From an uncultured Opitutia bacterium (GTDB lineage Bacteria > Verrucomicrobiota > Verrucomicrobiia > Opitutales > UBA953), in assembly GCA_903879465.1 (NCBI GenBank), contig CAIRLQ010000240.1:1-26939 (forward strand): a stretch of 26,939 bases of DNA, written 5' to 3'. Numbering within the stretch: position 1 is the first letter of the stretch; every line of letters starts with the position of its first letter. This document shows positions 7,482 to 15,322 of the stretch, in pieces. A program made the translations under genes and the position numbers. The notes under the pieces were generated by a model. That model did no database searches. It had not been told where the DNA came from and worked only from the letters and a program-made list of their open reading frames with translations.

Positions 7482-8552
7482 ATGGATGGATTGCCTCCTT
7501 TGCGCCCCAGGACACACCGCCGCTCTGTGCGCGGCTTGGTTGTATCGATGGCGATACACTTGCTGCTGGTGGTTGCTGCTGGTTGGATTGTGTTCCAGCA
7601 AGCAAGCGTCCAGCGGAAGCAAGAGTTCGTCGCGCATGCGGTCGCGGGCGGGCGTGCCACGGCAGGCGCGACGGTGCATCCGGTCCGTCGCCCGAAGGTC
7701 AGCGTGCCGCGGGCACGATTAGCGACGAAAGCTGCCAGCGCCACCCTTTCACTGCCTCCGATGCCTGCACTGCCGCTCGGTGGTGCACGGGGTCTTGCGG
7801 CGGGTCGTGGCGGGGCTTTCGGGCGAGAAGTTGGGTTGAGCGTCGGGGGTGGAGGTCTGGGCGCAGGCCTGGGCAAGTCCGTCGGATTCGTGGGCCGTCC
7901 AGTGATGGGGGCGGTGATCCGCGCCCGCCGCGTTGCCGTCTACTTGGATTGTTCGGGCTCCATGAAAGCCTATCTGCCGCGCGTGGAGGCGGAAATCAGG
8001 AAGCAGTTTCCTGACGCGGATGTTTTTCGATTTGATGGAGCCCGCGTGGTCGGGTTGGGTGATATGGTCGTCCATGGGCGACGTTTCCACGGCATCGCCC
8101 CCAAACTCCGGCAAGGTCCTTCGCAGACGGTGCTGACGACGTTGACAGCCAACGGCCGGCAGGTGCAGGCCAAGATTAAGACGGCGTGTGAGCAAGGTTC
8201 ACTCGGAGCCTGGATGGATCGGTTGCTGCCCGAGTCCTATGATGCCTTGGTGATTTTCTCGGATTTCCAGGATGGGGTTCGTCTTTACGAAGCGAAGAAA
8301 GGAGGCGCCCCGCATCTGATTTACTCCGATAGTTCTTATCATCGCGTCGGGGCTGCCCCCAAGGTGCCTACGCATTGGCAGCGCGAATGGCTGGAGGCCT
8401 TTGCCAAGGCGGGGCGAGGGGCGGGGCCACGGCTGTATCTCTTCACCGTGCAGCAGGAGCCTCAGGCCTTCTTGCAGGCCTGCGTGGCGGCCTCCGGCGG
8501 CACTTCGGTGTCGGTGGCATGGCTTAAGAAGTCTGCGCGGCCGCCGCGTTGA
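7482..8552 (+). CDS. Second VWA-domain membrane protein, paralogue of its upstream neighbour
   Basis: A 356-residue protein with the same architecture as the 533-residue VWA protein upstream: basic N-terminus, one membrane helix (about 19-38, LVVSMAIHLLLVVAAGWIVF), basic linker, Gly-rich region (about 100-138) and a VWA-like domain with metal-site motif YLDCSGS (D156, S158, S160). Shared blocks include RVEAEIR, FPDADVF, YDALVIFSDF (D261) and GPRLYL. The linker motif SATLSLP matches SATIALP in the paralogue. It lacks the inserted segment and the Pro/Thr-rich tail, which explains most of the length difference. Tandem duplication is the simplest origin. The product is presumably anchored in the inner membrane with the VWA domain in the periplasm; the role is unknown. 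A later in-frame ATG lies inside the membrane helix, so 7482 is the better start. Confidence 0.78.
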   Translation: MDGLPPLRPRTHRRSVRGLVVSMAIHLLLVVAAGWIVFQQASVQRKQEFVAHAVAGGRATAGATVHPVRRPKVSVPRARLATKAASATLSLPPMPALPLGGARGLAAGRGGAFGREVGLSVGGGGLGAGLGKSVGFVGRPVMGAVIRARRVAVYLDCSGSMKAYLPRVEAEIRKQFPDADVFRFDGARVVGLGDMVVHGRRFHGIAPKLRQGPSQTVLTTLTANGRQVQAKIKTACEQGSLGAWMDRLLPESYDALVIFSDFQDGVRLYEAKKGGAPHLIYSDSSYHRVGAAPKVPTHWQREWLEAFAKAGRGAGPRLYLFTVQQEPQAFLQACVAASGGTSVSVAWLKKSARPPR

Positions 8553-8589
8553 CGGTTGCACCCTTCGTGCGGACGGCTTGGATGGTCCC

Positions 8590-9009
8590 ATGGGTCCTTT
8601 CACTGCGGAATACCGAGCTAATTTCTCCGACACCGACGCGGCGGGCATCGTGCATTTTTCGACGATCTTCTTCTGGGTCGAGGCCACCGAGGAAGCCCTC
8701 TTCCGTCAACTGAAGCTGCCGTTCATCCGGGCCGAGGGCACGAAGCTGATCGGCTTTCCCCGAGTGCGTGTCGAGTGCGACTTCCTTTCGCCGATCTATC
8801 GTGAGGATCTCGTGATGATTGCGCTGACCCCGGCGGAGCTGGGCGATAAAAAGATCATCTGGGCGTTCGAGGCCAAGGTCGGTGACCGCGCGGTCGCTAA
8901 GGGCGCCTTGACGACCGTCTATGCCTGGCGCGAAGGGCAGGGGCCGATGGCCGCTGCTTTGGTGCCGCTCGAGATCAAGACCGCCCTGCAGAAGCACTTT
9001 GGGGGCTGA
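8590..9009 (+). CDS. Hotdog-fold acyl-CoA thioesterase (4HBT / YbgC-FadM type)
   Basis: A 139-residue single hotdog-domain protein. The N-terminal segment NFSDTDAAGIVHFSTIF (D14, D16) matches the catalytic Asp region of 4-hydroxybenzoyl-CoA thioesterase / YbgC family enzymes, which hydrolyse acyl-CoA thioesters. FPRVRVECDFLSPIYREDLV corresponds to the conserved central strands. Length is typical for the family. The start at 8590 is the ATG nearest the family N-terminus; the open frame continues upstream to 8401 but overlaps the VWA gene and is not family-like. It lies 37 nt after the second VWA gene and 18 nt before the next membrane-protein gene, so it is probably in one operon. The substrate cannot be told; YbgC is classically linked to the Tol-Pal cluster, but no tol genes are adjacent here. 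Confidence 0.82.
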   Translation: MGPFTAEYRANFSDTDAAGIVHFSTIFFWVEATEEALFRQLKLPFIRAEGTKLIGFPRVRVECDFLSPIYREDLVMIALTPAELGDKKIIWAFEAKVGDRAVAKGALTTVYAWREGQGPMAAALVPLEIKTALQKHFGG

Positions 9010-9018
9010 GCGATGACC

Positions 9019-9030
9019 GGAGGTACAATG
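9019..9030 (+). promoter_or_regulatory. Shine-Dalgarno sequence deciding the start at 9028
   Basis: GGAGG at 9019-9023 lies 4 nt before the ATG at 9028. This supports 9028 over the upstream in-frame ATG at 9013, which has no such motif. It is the clearest consensus ribosome binding site I see in the window. Confidence 0.7.
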
Positions 9031-10431
9031 AAGAAGTCGCTGGTGTTGCTCGGCCTGATCGCCGTCTGCTTTATCTGCTTCTCCGTCCTCGGCTTGCAGT
9101 CGCCTTATTTTACTTCGCCCGGCCATCCGCAGCCTTTGCATGCCGACGAAGCGGTGCAGTGGTCGCTGGCGAAGGAGATGTCGGAAGGGGTCGCATATAG
9201 TACGAACGAAGACCGTTTCCACGGGCCGACCTTGGCGCTATCGCTGGTGGCGGTGTCGAAGATCACGGGCACCGCGTTCACGGATATGTCGGAATCCTAT
9301 CTGCGCAACGTAACCGGATGCTACCTGCTTTTGCTTTCGTTGGCGGCTTGGGCACTTCCGGGCGCCTCCCTGATGTCGCGCATCACCGCGGCGGCGTTCT
9401 GTTTCCTCATCGGCGGCGGCGCACCGTTCGGGTTTTACTTCGTGCAGGAGGTGCTCCTCGTGGCGGGGCTTGCCTGGGGGGTGGTGCTGTGGCTTCGCTC
9501 CGAGGTCCCCGAGTCTGCAGAATGCAGAGGTCTCCTTCGCTTGTTTTCCGGCGTCGCCTTTGGCTTCGCGCTGGCCTGCAAGGTTACGGCGGCGGCCTAT
9601 CTGATTTTATTTTTCATCGCGCTCATCATCGTCCGGAAGTCCTGGGCTGATCGCCACCTCTTCGGATTCATCCTTGGCCTAGTCGCCAGCTGGGTGGCAT
9701 TCCAGAGCGTCGGCTTCACAGATATGCCCGGCTTGGCGACCTGGTGGGCCCAGCTGGCCCGGTCGTTCGGCGTGGCCAGCGGTCGCTCCGAGGACACGCT
9801 CACCGCGGTCAGTTACTGGCCGTGGATCTGGGCCGCGCTGTGGCTCGTCGAATTCTCCCTCCAACGGTATCTGCGGGAACGCCATGTGCCTTTCCGTTCC
9901 AGTTCGGCCGACTTTATCCTCCTCTTGGTTGGGCTGATTTTCTGCTTCCATCTTCTGCTGCCATACAAGACGCCCTGGTTGCTCTACGGCGTGATGGCTT
10001 TGCCCTTGGTGTTACTGGTTCCCGCTCAGTTGGGGGCTGGCTGGCGGCGTGATGGAATTCTCTTGGTTGGGCTACTTATCTCGGCTGGCTATGCCGCCGG
10101 CGACTTCGCCACCCATTCGCCGACGGCTGACCTGCGGGCGTTCGAGGCAGGCACAGTTCGCCTTAAGGAGGCCTACAAGGGCAAGGTTTTCTACATCGCG
10201 GTAGAAGGGGGGCATTATTGGCCTCTGCCTTATTACCTCCGTCGCTACCAGGTCGGCTTCGGCGACTTTCCGGCAGCCGCCCAGGCGCCCCTGCGGCTGA
10301 TCCCGGTGACGGATGACAGCGAACCGGCCGTCCCCGGCTACGGCGTCACGAAACTGACCCTCCGCGAGGGTGGCGACCGCTATTGGGTGCTGATTGCCAA
10401 AGGCTACGAAAGCGTTTTTATCGGAAAATAA
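9028..10431 (+). CDS. TIGR03663/Agl23-like multi-pass membrane protein (GT-C fold)
   Basis: A 467-residue hydrophobic protein with about ten membrane helices. After the first helix a periplasmic loop carries PLHADEAVQW (D40, E41), the Asp-Glu position conserved in GT-C/PMT glycosyltransferase-like proteins, followed by DRFHGPTL. Both this DE..HGP arrangement and the later PYKTPWLLYG match my memory of the TIGR03663 family (named after the archaeal flippase-associated Agl23), which also occurs in planctomycetes and verrucomicrobia. A role in moving or transferring a lipid-linked sugar is inferred from family resemblance. The start at 9028 is chosen because a GGAGG precedes it. The stop is 5 nt before the next start, so it is translationally linked to the ApbE-like gene. 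Confidence 0.7.
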   Translation: MKKSLVLLGLIAVCFICFSVLGLQSPYFTSPGHPQPLHADEAVQWSLAKEMSEGVAYSTNEDRFHGPTLALSLVAVSKITGTAFTDMSESYLRNVTGCYLLLLSLAAWALPGASLMSRITAAAFCFLIGGGAPFGFYFVQEVLLVAGLAWGVVLWLRSEVPESAECRGLLRLFSGVAFGFALACKVTAAAYLILFFIALIIVRKSWADRHLFGFILGLVASWVAFQSVGFTDMPGLATWWAQLARSFGVASGRSEDTLTAVSYWPWIWAALWLVEFSLQRYLRERHVPFRSSSADFILLLVGLIFCFHLLLPYKTPWLLYGVMALPLVLLVPAQLGAGWRRDGILLVGLLISAGYAAGDFATHSPTADLRAFEAGTVRLKEAYKGKVFYIAVEGGHYWPLPYYLRRYQVGFGDFPAAAQAPLRLIPVTDDSEPAVPGYGVTKLTLREGGDRYWVLIAKGYESVFIGK

Positions 10432-10436
10432 CCCCC

Positions 10437-11348
10437 ATGGAAGATCTGCCCGTAATCCACAATTTCTCACACGAGGCTTTCGGTTCCCGCTTCTGGATCC
10501 GGATCGCCGCGGAAGACGCCGTCTATGCCCGTAATGCGGCGGAGGCCTTGTTCCAGCACCTCGATGATCTCGATTTCCAGACCGACCTTCGGCACGACAG
10601 TGGCCCGGTGGCTTCGATCAACCAGATGCCGGAAGGCGCTCTGGTCGCGGCTTCGGAGCACATCCAGGCACTTTGGAATTTTTCACGGGATGTCGGTGCG
10701 GATACGGGGCGCGCATTTGATGCGACCGCAGGCGCGCTGTTCCGCTACTGGCGTGAGCGTGGCGACATGCCGTTTAATCCTGATGACGCCTCCTGGCAGC
10801 AGATTACCGAAGCCCATCGGGGTGGTGAATTCAAGCTCGAGGGGTGCGAGTTCACCTGCGTGAAGTTCGGAGCCGCTGTGGATTTCGGCGCCATCGTCCG
10901 TGGCTACGCCCTCGATCGCATGGCCGACATGCTCGAAAGTAGTTGGGGTATTCATCGGGCCCTGCTGATGGCGTCGGGAAGCGTGACCCTTGCCTTGGAT
11001 CCTCCTGGCGATTCCGCCGGCTGGCGCATCGGCGTCGGACCGCAGTCGGAAATCAAGCTTTGCCGTTTCGCGATGGCCAGCAAGTCGTCCGATGCCGCCC
11101 GAGGTAACCTGGTCGACCCGCGGACCGGCCATACGGTTGCCTTGGCCGGGCCAGTGCGAGCGATCGCTACTTCAGCCATCGAAGCCGAAGGGTTGGCTAT
11201 GGCCGGAGCGGTCCTTAGCGCCTCCGAAATCGAAGAATTCGTAAATCGTGGATGCAGTCGTGGTCTCTGGCTGCCAGATGGCTCGAAGCTCGGCTCGATG
11301 ACTTATTTTGATGTAACTGATCGGTCCGCACCCGAAGTCGCTACTTGA
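10437..11348 (+). CDS. ApbE-like protein (FAD:protein FMN transferase family), active site diverged
   Basis: A 303-residue ApbE-family homologue. Recognisable landmarks are GRAFDATAGAL (91-101; family GaFDPTvGpL), VDFGAIVRGYALD (148-160; family DLGGIaKGYAvD), MASGSV (178-183; family NaGGn) and DPRTG (227-231). ApbE enzymes flavinylate a threonine in partner proteins such as RnfG or NqrB/C using Mg2+ and FAD. Here several conserved positions differ: the His before the DP-TG element is missing, the metal-binding Asp-Ala-Leu-Ala-Thr motif reads EGLAM (251-255), and the GGN loop reads SGS. No signal peptide or lipobox is visible, unlike many ApbE proteins. The gene starts 5 nt after its upstream neighbour with ACCCCC before the ATG, and its last 8 nt overlap the convergent TPR gene. 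Confidence 0.72.
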   Translation: MEDLPVIHNFSHEAFGSRFWIRIAAEDAVYARNAAEALFQHLDDLDFQTDLRHDSGPVASINQMPEGALVAASEHIQALWNFSRDVGADTGRAFDATAGALFRYWRERGDMPFNPDDASWQQITEAHRGGEFKLEGCEFTCVKFGAAVDFGAIVRGYALDRMADMLESSWGIHRALLMASGSVTLALDPPGDSAGWRIGVGPQSEIKLCRFAMASKSSDAARGNLVDPRTGHTVALAGPVRAIATSAIEAEGLAMAGAVLSASEIEEFVNRGCSRGLWLPDGSKLGSMTYFDVTDRSAPEVAT

Positions 11349-13086
11349 TCTGCGCTTCGATGTCCTTCAGCAGGTTTTCACGATTCATCGAGAAGATGAA
11401 GGCGTCCGACCCTAGGCGCCGCAGGGCCGTTTGAAGAACTTCTTTGGGCGGACGACGATTAGCCATCAGTCGTCGCAGGTAAGTTTCGACGTCGGCGGAG
11501 ATGCGTTCGTGTTCAAGCTTGAGTTTCACGATTTGCATCAGGACGGCTTGGTTGTTCTCGTTCTGCAGATGGGCGCGAATCAGCACGTCGTTGGCCTCGT
11601 CGTAGCGCTTGGCGGCGACGAGTTTGCGGCTCGCGGAGATTAGTACCTGTGGGGGCACGTTACGGTTCTGTAGAAGACGCTGAAGATTGATTGATCCGAT
11701 CTCCGTCTGGCCATCGGCGAAGTAGGCGATGGTGCGGAGGGCTTCGAAAGCAATCCGGGTTTCCGGCACCCATTGTTCGCGCTCGGCCTGCTTATAGAGG
11801 TCATCGACGATCTTGATGGTTTCGCGGGCACGTCCTGCATTGAGGAGGCATTCCACGTGCACGAGGATGAAGCGGACACGGTTTGAAAAGCGGCGTGCTT
11901 CCGCATGACGCAATAGGCGGCTGGTCAAGGCCGTGTCAGCGTTGTCGTTGGCGAAGCGGGCGAGATCCAGCATGGCTTGTTCATGGTTGCCGAACTTTTT
12001 AACGGCTCGCTCGATGACTTTCTCGCGGGCGGGACGGTTTGATTCGCCCGGCATGAGGTAAAGCGACTGAATGAGGGGCACCGGGTCGTCAGGGTCCTTG
12101 ATGCTGAGCAACGCGAGGCAATCCTGAGCCTTATAGAGTTCGCCGAGCTCCTTGAGCCAGCGCACCTTTATCTCGAGGAGCTGTTTTTCGCCCGGGTAGG
12201 CGGACAGCGCTGCGTTCAGCTGATCGAGCGCCCCTTGCCGATCTCCCGATTCCCACGAAATCTGGCAATTGAGAAGAAAGCCCTCCGCAGTGTTGTCGAG
12301 ACGGTGGGTCTTGATGAGCCGGGCTGCCTCGGTGTAGTTCCCCCTGAGGAAATTTGCCTGCGCGGCAGCGAGCCGTAGCATGGACTTAATTTTTTCCGAG
12401 ACCTTGGGATCGGGGAGCCATTTATCGGCGGTGGCGATCACGCGTTGATCTTGGTCGAGCATGAAGCAGCGTTGCAGGTAAGTCTCGAAATGCTGCGGAT
12501 CGTTCTTGGCAAACTGCAGGGAGTCCTCGAACAGCTGATAACTATCAATCGGACGATTGAAGGCAAAGAATAGGTCGGCGCAGAGCCGCTGGGCTTCCAG
12601 GTTAGCGGGGCAGAGGCTGGCCCCGGTGCCGATGTACTTCGCAAACTCGGCGTAATCCTGTCGGACAAGGGCGGCTTTGGCGATTTCGATATAATATTCT
12701 CCTTTGCTCCGCAGGTGGGCGACCCGGCCATAGCCTTCGGCGGGACGGGTCATGCGGTCGAGGTCCCGTTGCTTGATTTGCTCCTTGGTGCGGAAAAAAT
12801 TACCTAAGGAATTCGTCAGCGTATCTGGGAAGTAGAGATACATGTCGCCCCGGCGCGTCGTCGCGATGCCGTTCATGTATTTCTGATTAAAAAAATAGAG
12901 CTCGGCGCCACCGACCCAGAAGGCGGCTAAAAAGAAAGGCAAGAGAAGGGCGATGCGCCCCCACGCAGGTCGATAGCGACGATCTTTGTAGCCGATGGCT
13001 TCAACAATGACCATGCCCAGCAGCATACGATGGCTGGAACGTGAGTTCTGGCCTTGGCCGTAGACATATTGAGGAAATTCGGACAT
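11341..13086 (-). CDS. Membrane-anchored TPR-repeat protein
   Basis: 581 residues from the ATG at 13086. The open frame extends 13 codons further, but MSEFPQYV is the more natural start, with GGAAG about 6-10 nt upstream. One hydrophobic helix lies near residues 43-62 (IALLLPFFLAAFWVGGAELY). The rest is helical and reads as degenerate tetratricopeptide-like repeats: ALVRQDYAEFAKYIGTGASL, NFLRGNYTEAARLIKTHRL, WESGDRQGALDQLNAALSAY and KLVAAKRYDEANDVLIRAHL, each with the small-large spacing of TPR helices. Such proteins usually scaffold complexes; no catalytic domain is visible and the partner is unknown. It follows the DUF255 gene by 58 nt on the same strand and its 3' end overlaps the convergent ApbE-like gene by 8 nt. 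Confidence 0.75.
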   Translation of the reverse strand: MSEFPQYVYGQGQNSRSSHRMLLGMVIVEAIGYKDRRYRPAWGRIALLLPFFLAAFWVGGAELYFFNQKYMNGIATTRRGDMYLYFPDTLTNSLGNFFRTKEQIKQRDLDRMTRPAEGYGRVAHLRSKGEYYIEIAKAALVRQDYAEFAKYIGTGASLCPANLEAQRLCADLFFAFNRPIDSYQLFEDSLQFAKNDPQHFETYLQRCFMLDQDQRVIATADKWLPDPKVSEKIKSMLRLAAAQANFLRGNYTEAARLIKTHRLDNTAEGFLLNCQISWESGDRQGALDQLNAALSAYPGEKQLLEIKVRWLKELGELYKAQDCLALLSIKDPDDPVPLIQSLYLMPGESNRPAREKVIERAVKKFGNHEQAMLDLARFANDNADTALTSRLLRHAEARRFSNRVRFILVHVECLLNAGRARETIKIVDDLYKQAEREQWVPETRIAFEALRTIAYFADGQTEIGSINLQRLLQNRNVPPQVLISASRKLVAAKRYDEANDVLIRAHLQNENNQAVLMQIVKLKLEHERISADVETYLRRLMANRRPPKEVLQTALRRLGSDAFIFSMNRENLLKDIEAQIK

Positions 13087-13144
13087 GTCCGACTTCCATT
13101 TTCCCGCAGGCAGGCGGGCGGGCAAGAGCGGACTGACCTTTGGG

Positions 13145-15151
13145 TTAGAGAATCGCGACCACTTCGGCGGCTTGGGTCACGCCAGGAAGGCAGGTTTGAC
13201 CGATGCACACCTGATAACCCTGGGCGGTTGTTTCTGGAATCAGGAAGAGGCTGTGGAAAGGGTGCGAGTGGGGCGCGGTGTCATCGTGACCAGCCAGCCC
13301 CGCATGCAGGTCCTTCCAATCATTCACCGATTTGATGGTGACGTAGCCGACGGCATGGCGAGTGATTCCGTCGAGCGCATGTCCAATCCCGTTCGGAACA
13401 TTGCGGGCAAGGCCCCCAAAAGCGACCGAGAGATCGGAGAACTCGCGCGCCCACCGTTCGTCTCCGGTCAGGGCGTGGAGCTGCCCGAAGCCATGGAGCA
13501 GCGAGGAATTTCCCGAGGGGATGGCATTATCAAACCAGTCTTTCTGGCGGACGGAAAGATCGCTGCGATCCCCGGGCGCAAGGAAGTAGCCGATGGCATG
13601 CGGGTCGGCGAACTTCTCGGTCGCGGCGGTCAGCACGGTACGGGCGCGCGATGTATAAAAAGTGGGCGGAGTGGTTAGTCCCCATGCGGCGTAGGCGGCA
13701 AGGGCCAGTTCGGCTTCCGCCAGCCATGCGTAGTCACAGAGATTACCGGTCAAGCTGGCCTGACCGTCATGGGCTACGGCACGCAAGTCCAGGCTGCTGT
13801 TCTCGCTCGCAAAGATCTTCCAGAGGGTTGCCTCGATCTCCTCGGCGAGTGCAAGCCAGTCCTTGCGGCCGAAAATCCAGCCGGCCTTGGCGAGTCCCGC
13901 CACTAGGAGCGCATTCCAGCTCAGCAGATTCTTATCATCGCGCGAGGGCTGCGGACGGAGGTCGCGGAGTTTAAGTAATTGAGCCCGGGCGGAGGTGAAA
14001 CGACGCCGGGCAGTCTGATCGCCTTTAAGTTTTGGGATATTCGCCCCTTCGAAGTTGCCTTGATCGGAGACGCCGTAGGCCTGGGCAAAGGCGAAGGCCT
14101 CCTCGCCTAGTGCCGCGGCAATCTCCGCTGCTTTCCAGACGTAGGTAGTGCCTTCCTCGTGATGGGTGTCGGCGTCGAGCGACGCGGCGAAAAGTCCGGA
14201 CTCCGTGCGCATTTCACGCAGGAGCCATTGTATCGTCTCGGCGCAGATATCGGCGTAGAGCGGATCGCGGTAACGGGCCCAGGCTTCGGCGTAGACGCCG
14301 AGTAGCTGCGCGTTGTCGTACAACATTTTTTCGAAGTGCGGAACTGTCCAGTCGCGGTCGACGCAGTAGCGATGGAAGCCGCCGCCGATCTGGTCGAAGA
14401 GTCCGCTCCGAGCCATCGACCCGAGGGTGATGGTGAGGACGGCGTCAATCCGTGCGCCTAGGGCTCGGTCGGCGGCTACATCCTTCGAGCCGCGGATGCC
14501 CAGAAGGAAGCTCAGGGTGTGTGGCGATGGAAATTTAGGGGCGCCGCCGAATCCGCCATGCTGATCGTCGTGTTGTTCGCAGATGCGCCGGGCGGCCGTA
14601 ATTAGATCTTGGGGCGTCGGTGCGTTACCGTCCGCATCCGGGGCACGCGTCAGGTGGGTCAGATTCTGGGCGATGGCATCGGCGTTGGCCGAGAGTTCGG
14701 ACTTGTTGCGGTGATAGAAGTCCGCGACGCGCATCAGTAGTTGCGGCCACGGTACTTGGCCTTGCCCGCGATCTTCGGGCGGGAAGTAAGTGCCGCCGAA
14801 GAAGGGCCGACCGTCCGGCAGGCAGAAGCAATTCAATGGCCAGCCGCCGTGGCCTTGAATCATCTGCACTGCGTCCATCATCAGCTTGTCGACTTCCGGT
14901 CGCTCTTCGCGGTCGACCTTGATGCAGACGAAATGCTGATTCATCAGGTCGGCGACCCAAGGTTTCTCGAAAGACTCCCGAGCCATGACGTGGCACCAGT
15001 GGCAGGAAGAGTAGCCGACGGAGACCAGCACCGGCTTATCGTTGGCCTTGGCTTCCGCAAAAGCGGCTTCGCCCCAGGGCCACCAATGGACCGGGTTGGC
15101 CTCGTGCTGGCGGAGGTAGAGGGATTTTTCTTGGGCCAGGCGATTCGACAC
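13145..15151 (-). CDS. YyaL / SSP411-family thioredoxin-domain protein (DUF255)
   Basis: A 668-residue protein of the YyaL/spermatogenesis-associated protein 20 family. Residues about 1-160 form a thioredoxin-like domain beginning NRLAQEKSLYLRQHEANPVH. It contains YSSCHWCHVM with the CxxC pair C50/C53, the FVCIKVDREERPEVD block, and GGWPLNCFCLPDGRPFFGGT, all hallmarks of DUF255. The larger remainder resembles an (alpha/alpha)6 barrel of the N-acylglucosamine 2-epimerase type and includes GGGFHRYCVD and VPHFEKMLYDNAQL. Length agrees with the family. Biochemical function is not established for the family; a redox or sugar-related role is often proposed. The start is a GTG at 15151. It appears to be the first gene of a two-gene unit with the TPR protein. 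Confidence 0.9.
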   Translation of the reverse strand: MSNRLAQEKSLYLRQHEANPVHWWPWGEAAFAEAKANDKPVLVSVGYSSCHWCHVMARESFEKPWVADLMNQHFVCIKVDREERPEVDKLMMDAVQMIQGHGGWPLNCFCLPDGRPFFGGTYFPPEDRGQGQVPWPQLLMRVADFYHRNKSELSANADAIAQNLTHLTRAPDADGNAPTPQDLITAARRICEQHDDQHGGFGGAPKFPSPHTLSFLLGIRGSKDVAADRALGARIDAVLTITLGSMARSGLFDQIGGGFHRYCVDRDWTVPHFEKMLYDNAQLLGVYAEAWARYRDPLYADICAETIQWLLREMRTESGLFAASLDADTHHEEGTTYVWKAAEIAAALGEEAFAFAQAYGVSDQGNFEGANIPKLKGDQTARRRFTSARAQLLKLRDLRPQPSRDDKNLLSWNALLVAGLAKAGWIFGRKDWLALAEEIEATLWKIFASENSSLDLRAVAHDGQASLTGNLCDYAWLAEAELALAAYAAWGLTTPPTFYTSRARTVLTAATEKFADPHAIGYFLAPGDRSDLSVRQKDWFDNAIPSGNSSLLHGFGQLHALTGDERWAREFSDLSVAFGGLARNVPNGIGHALDGITRHAVGYVTIKSVNDWKDLHAGLAGHDDTAPHSHPFHSLFLIPETTAQGYQVCIGQTCLPGVTQAAEVVAIL

Positions 15152-15211
15152 GCCTGCACCGTTATCATCTGCCGAAAGGGTGCAACAAAGACCGTTTCCA
15201 AGCCGTTCGTC

Positions 15212-15239
15212 TTGCAGGGCAGGGGGCTTAGCCTAAATC
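15212..15239 (+). promoter_or_regulatory. Possible promoter upstream of mutL
   Basis: TTGCAG (15212-15217) and TAAATC (15234-15239) are 16 nt apart, and the predicted start of transcription is near 15246. The region between the divergent DUF255 and mutL genes (15152-15322) must hold promoters for both; I see no comparable match for the minus strand. Visual match only. Confidence 0.25.
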
Positions 15240-15246
15240 TGGCCGC

Positions 15247-15315
15247 ATGAATCGCCCAACCCACCGCCGTACCCCGGGCCGCCCAGTCGGGCAATCGGCG
15301 GCTGGTTGGCGCTAA
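15247..15315 (+). CDS. Possible 22-codon leader ORF before mutL
   Basis: An ATG at 15247 opens a 22-residue basic frame (MNRPTHRRTPGRPVGQ...) that ends in TAA 7 nt before the mutL ATG, in a different frame. It lies directly downstream of the possible promoter at 15212-15239, so it could be a leader peptide or an accident in GC-rich DNA. No homology is claimed. Confidence 0.15.
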   Translation: MNRPTHRRTPGRPVGQSAAGWR

Positions 15316-15322
15316 AGCCCCC

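Noticed and set aside
13087..13125. Thirteen extra N-terminal codons for the TPR protein
   Set aside because: MSEFPQYV at 13086 has a plausible upstream GGAAG, and the added residues have no support.
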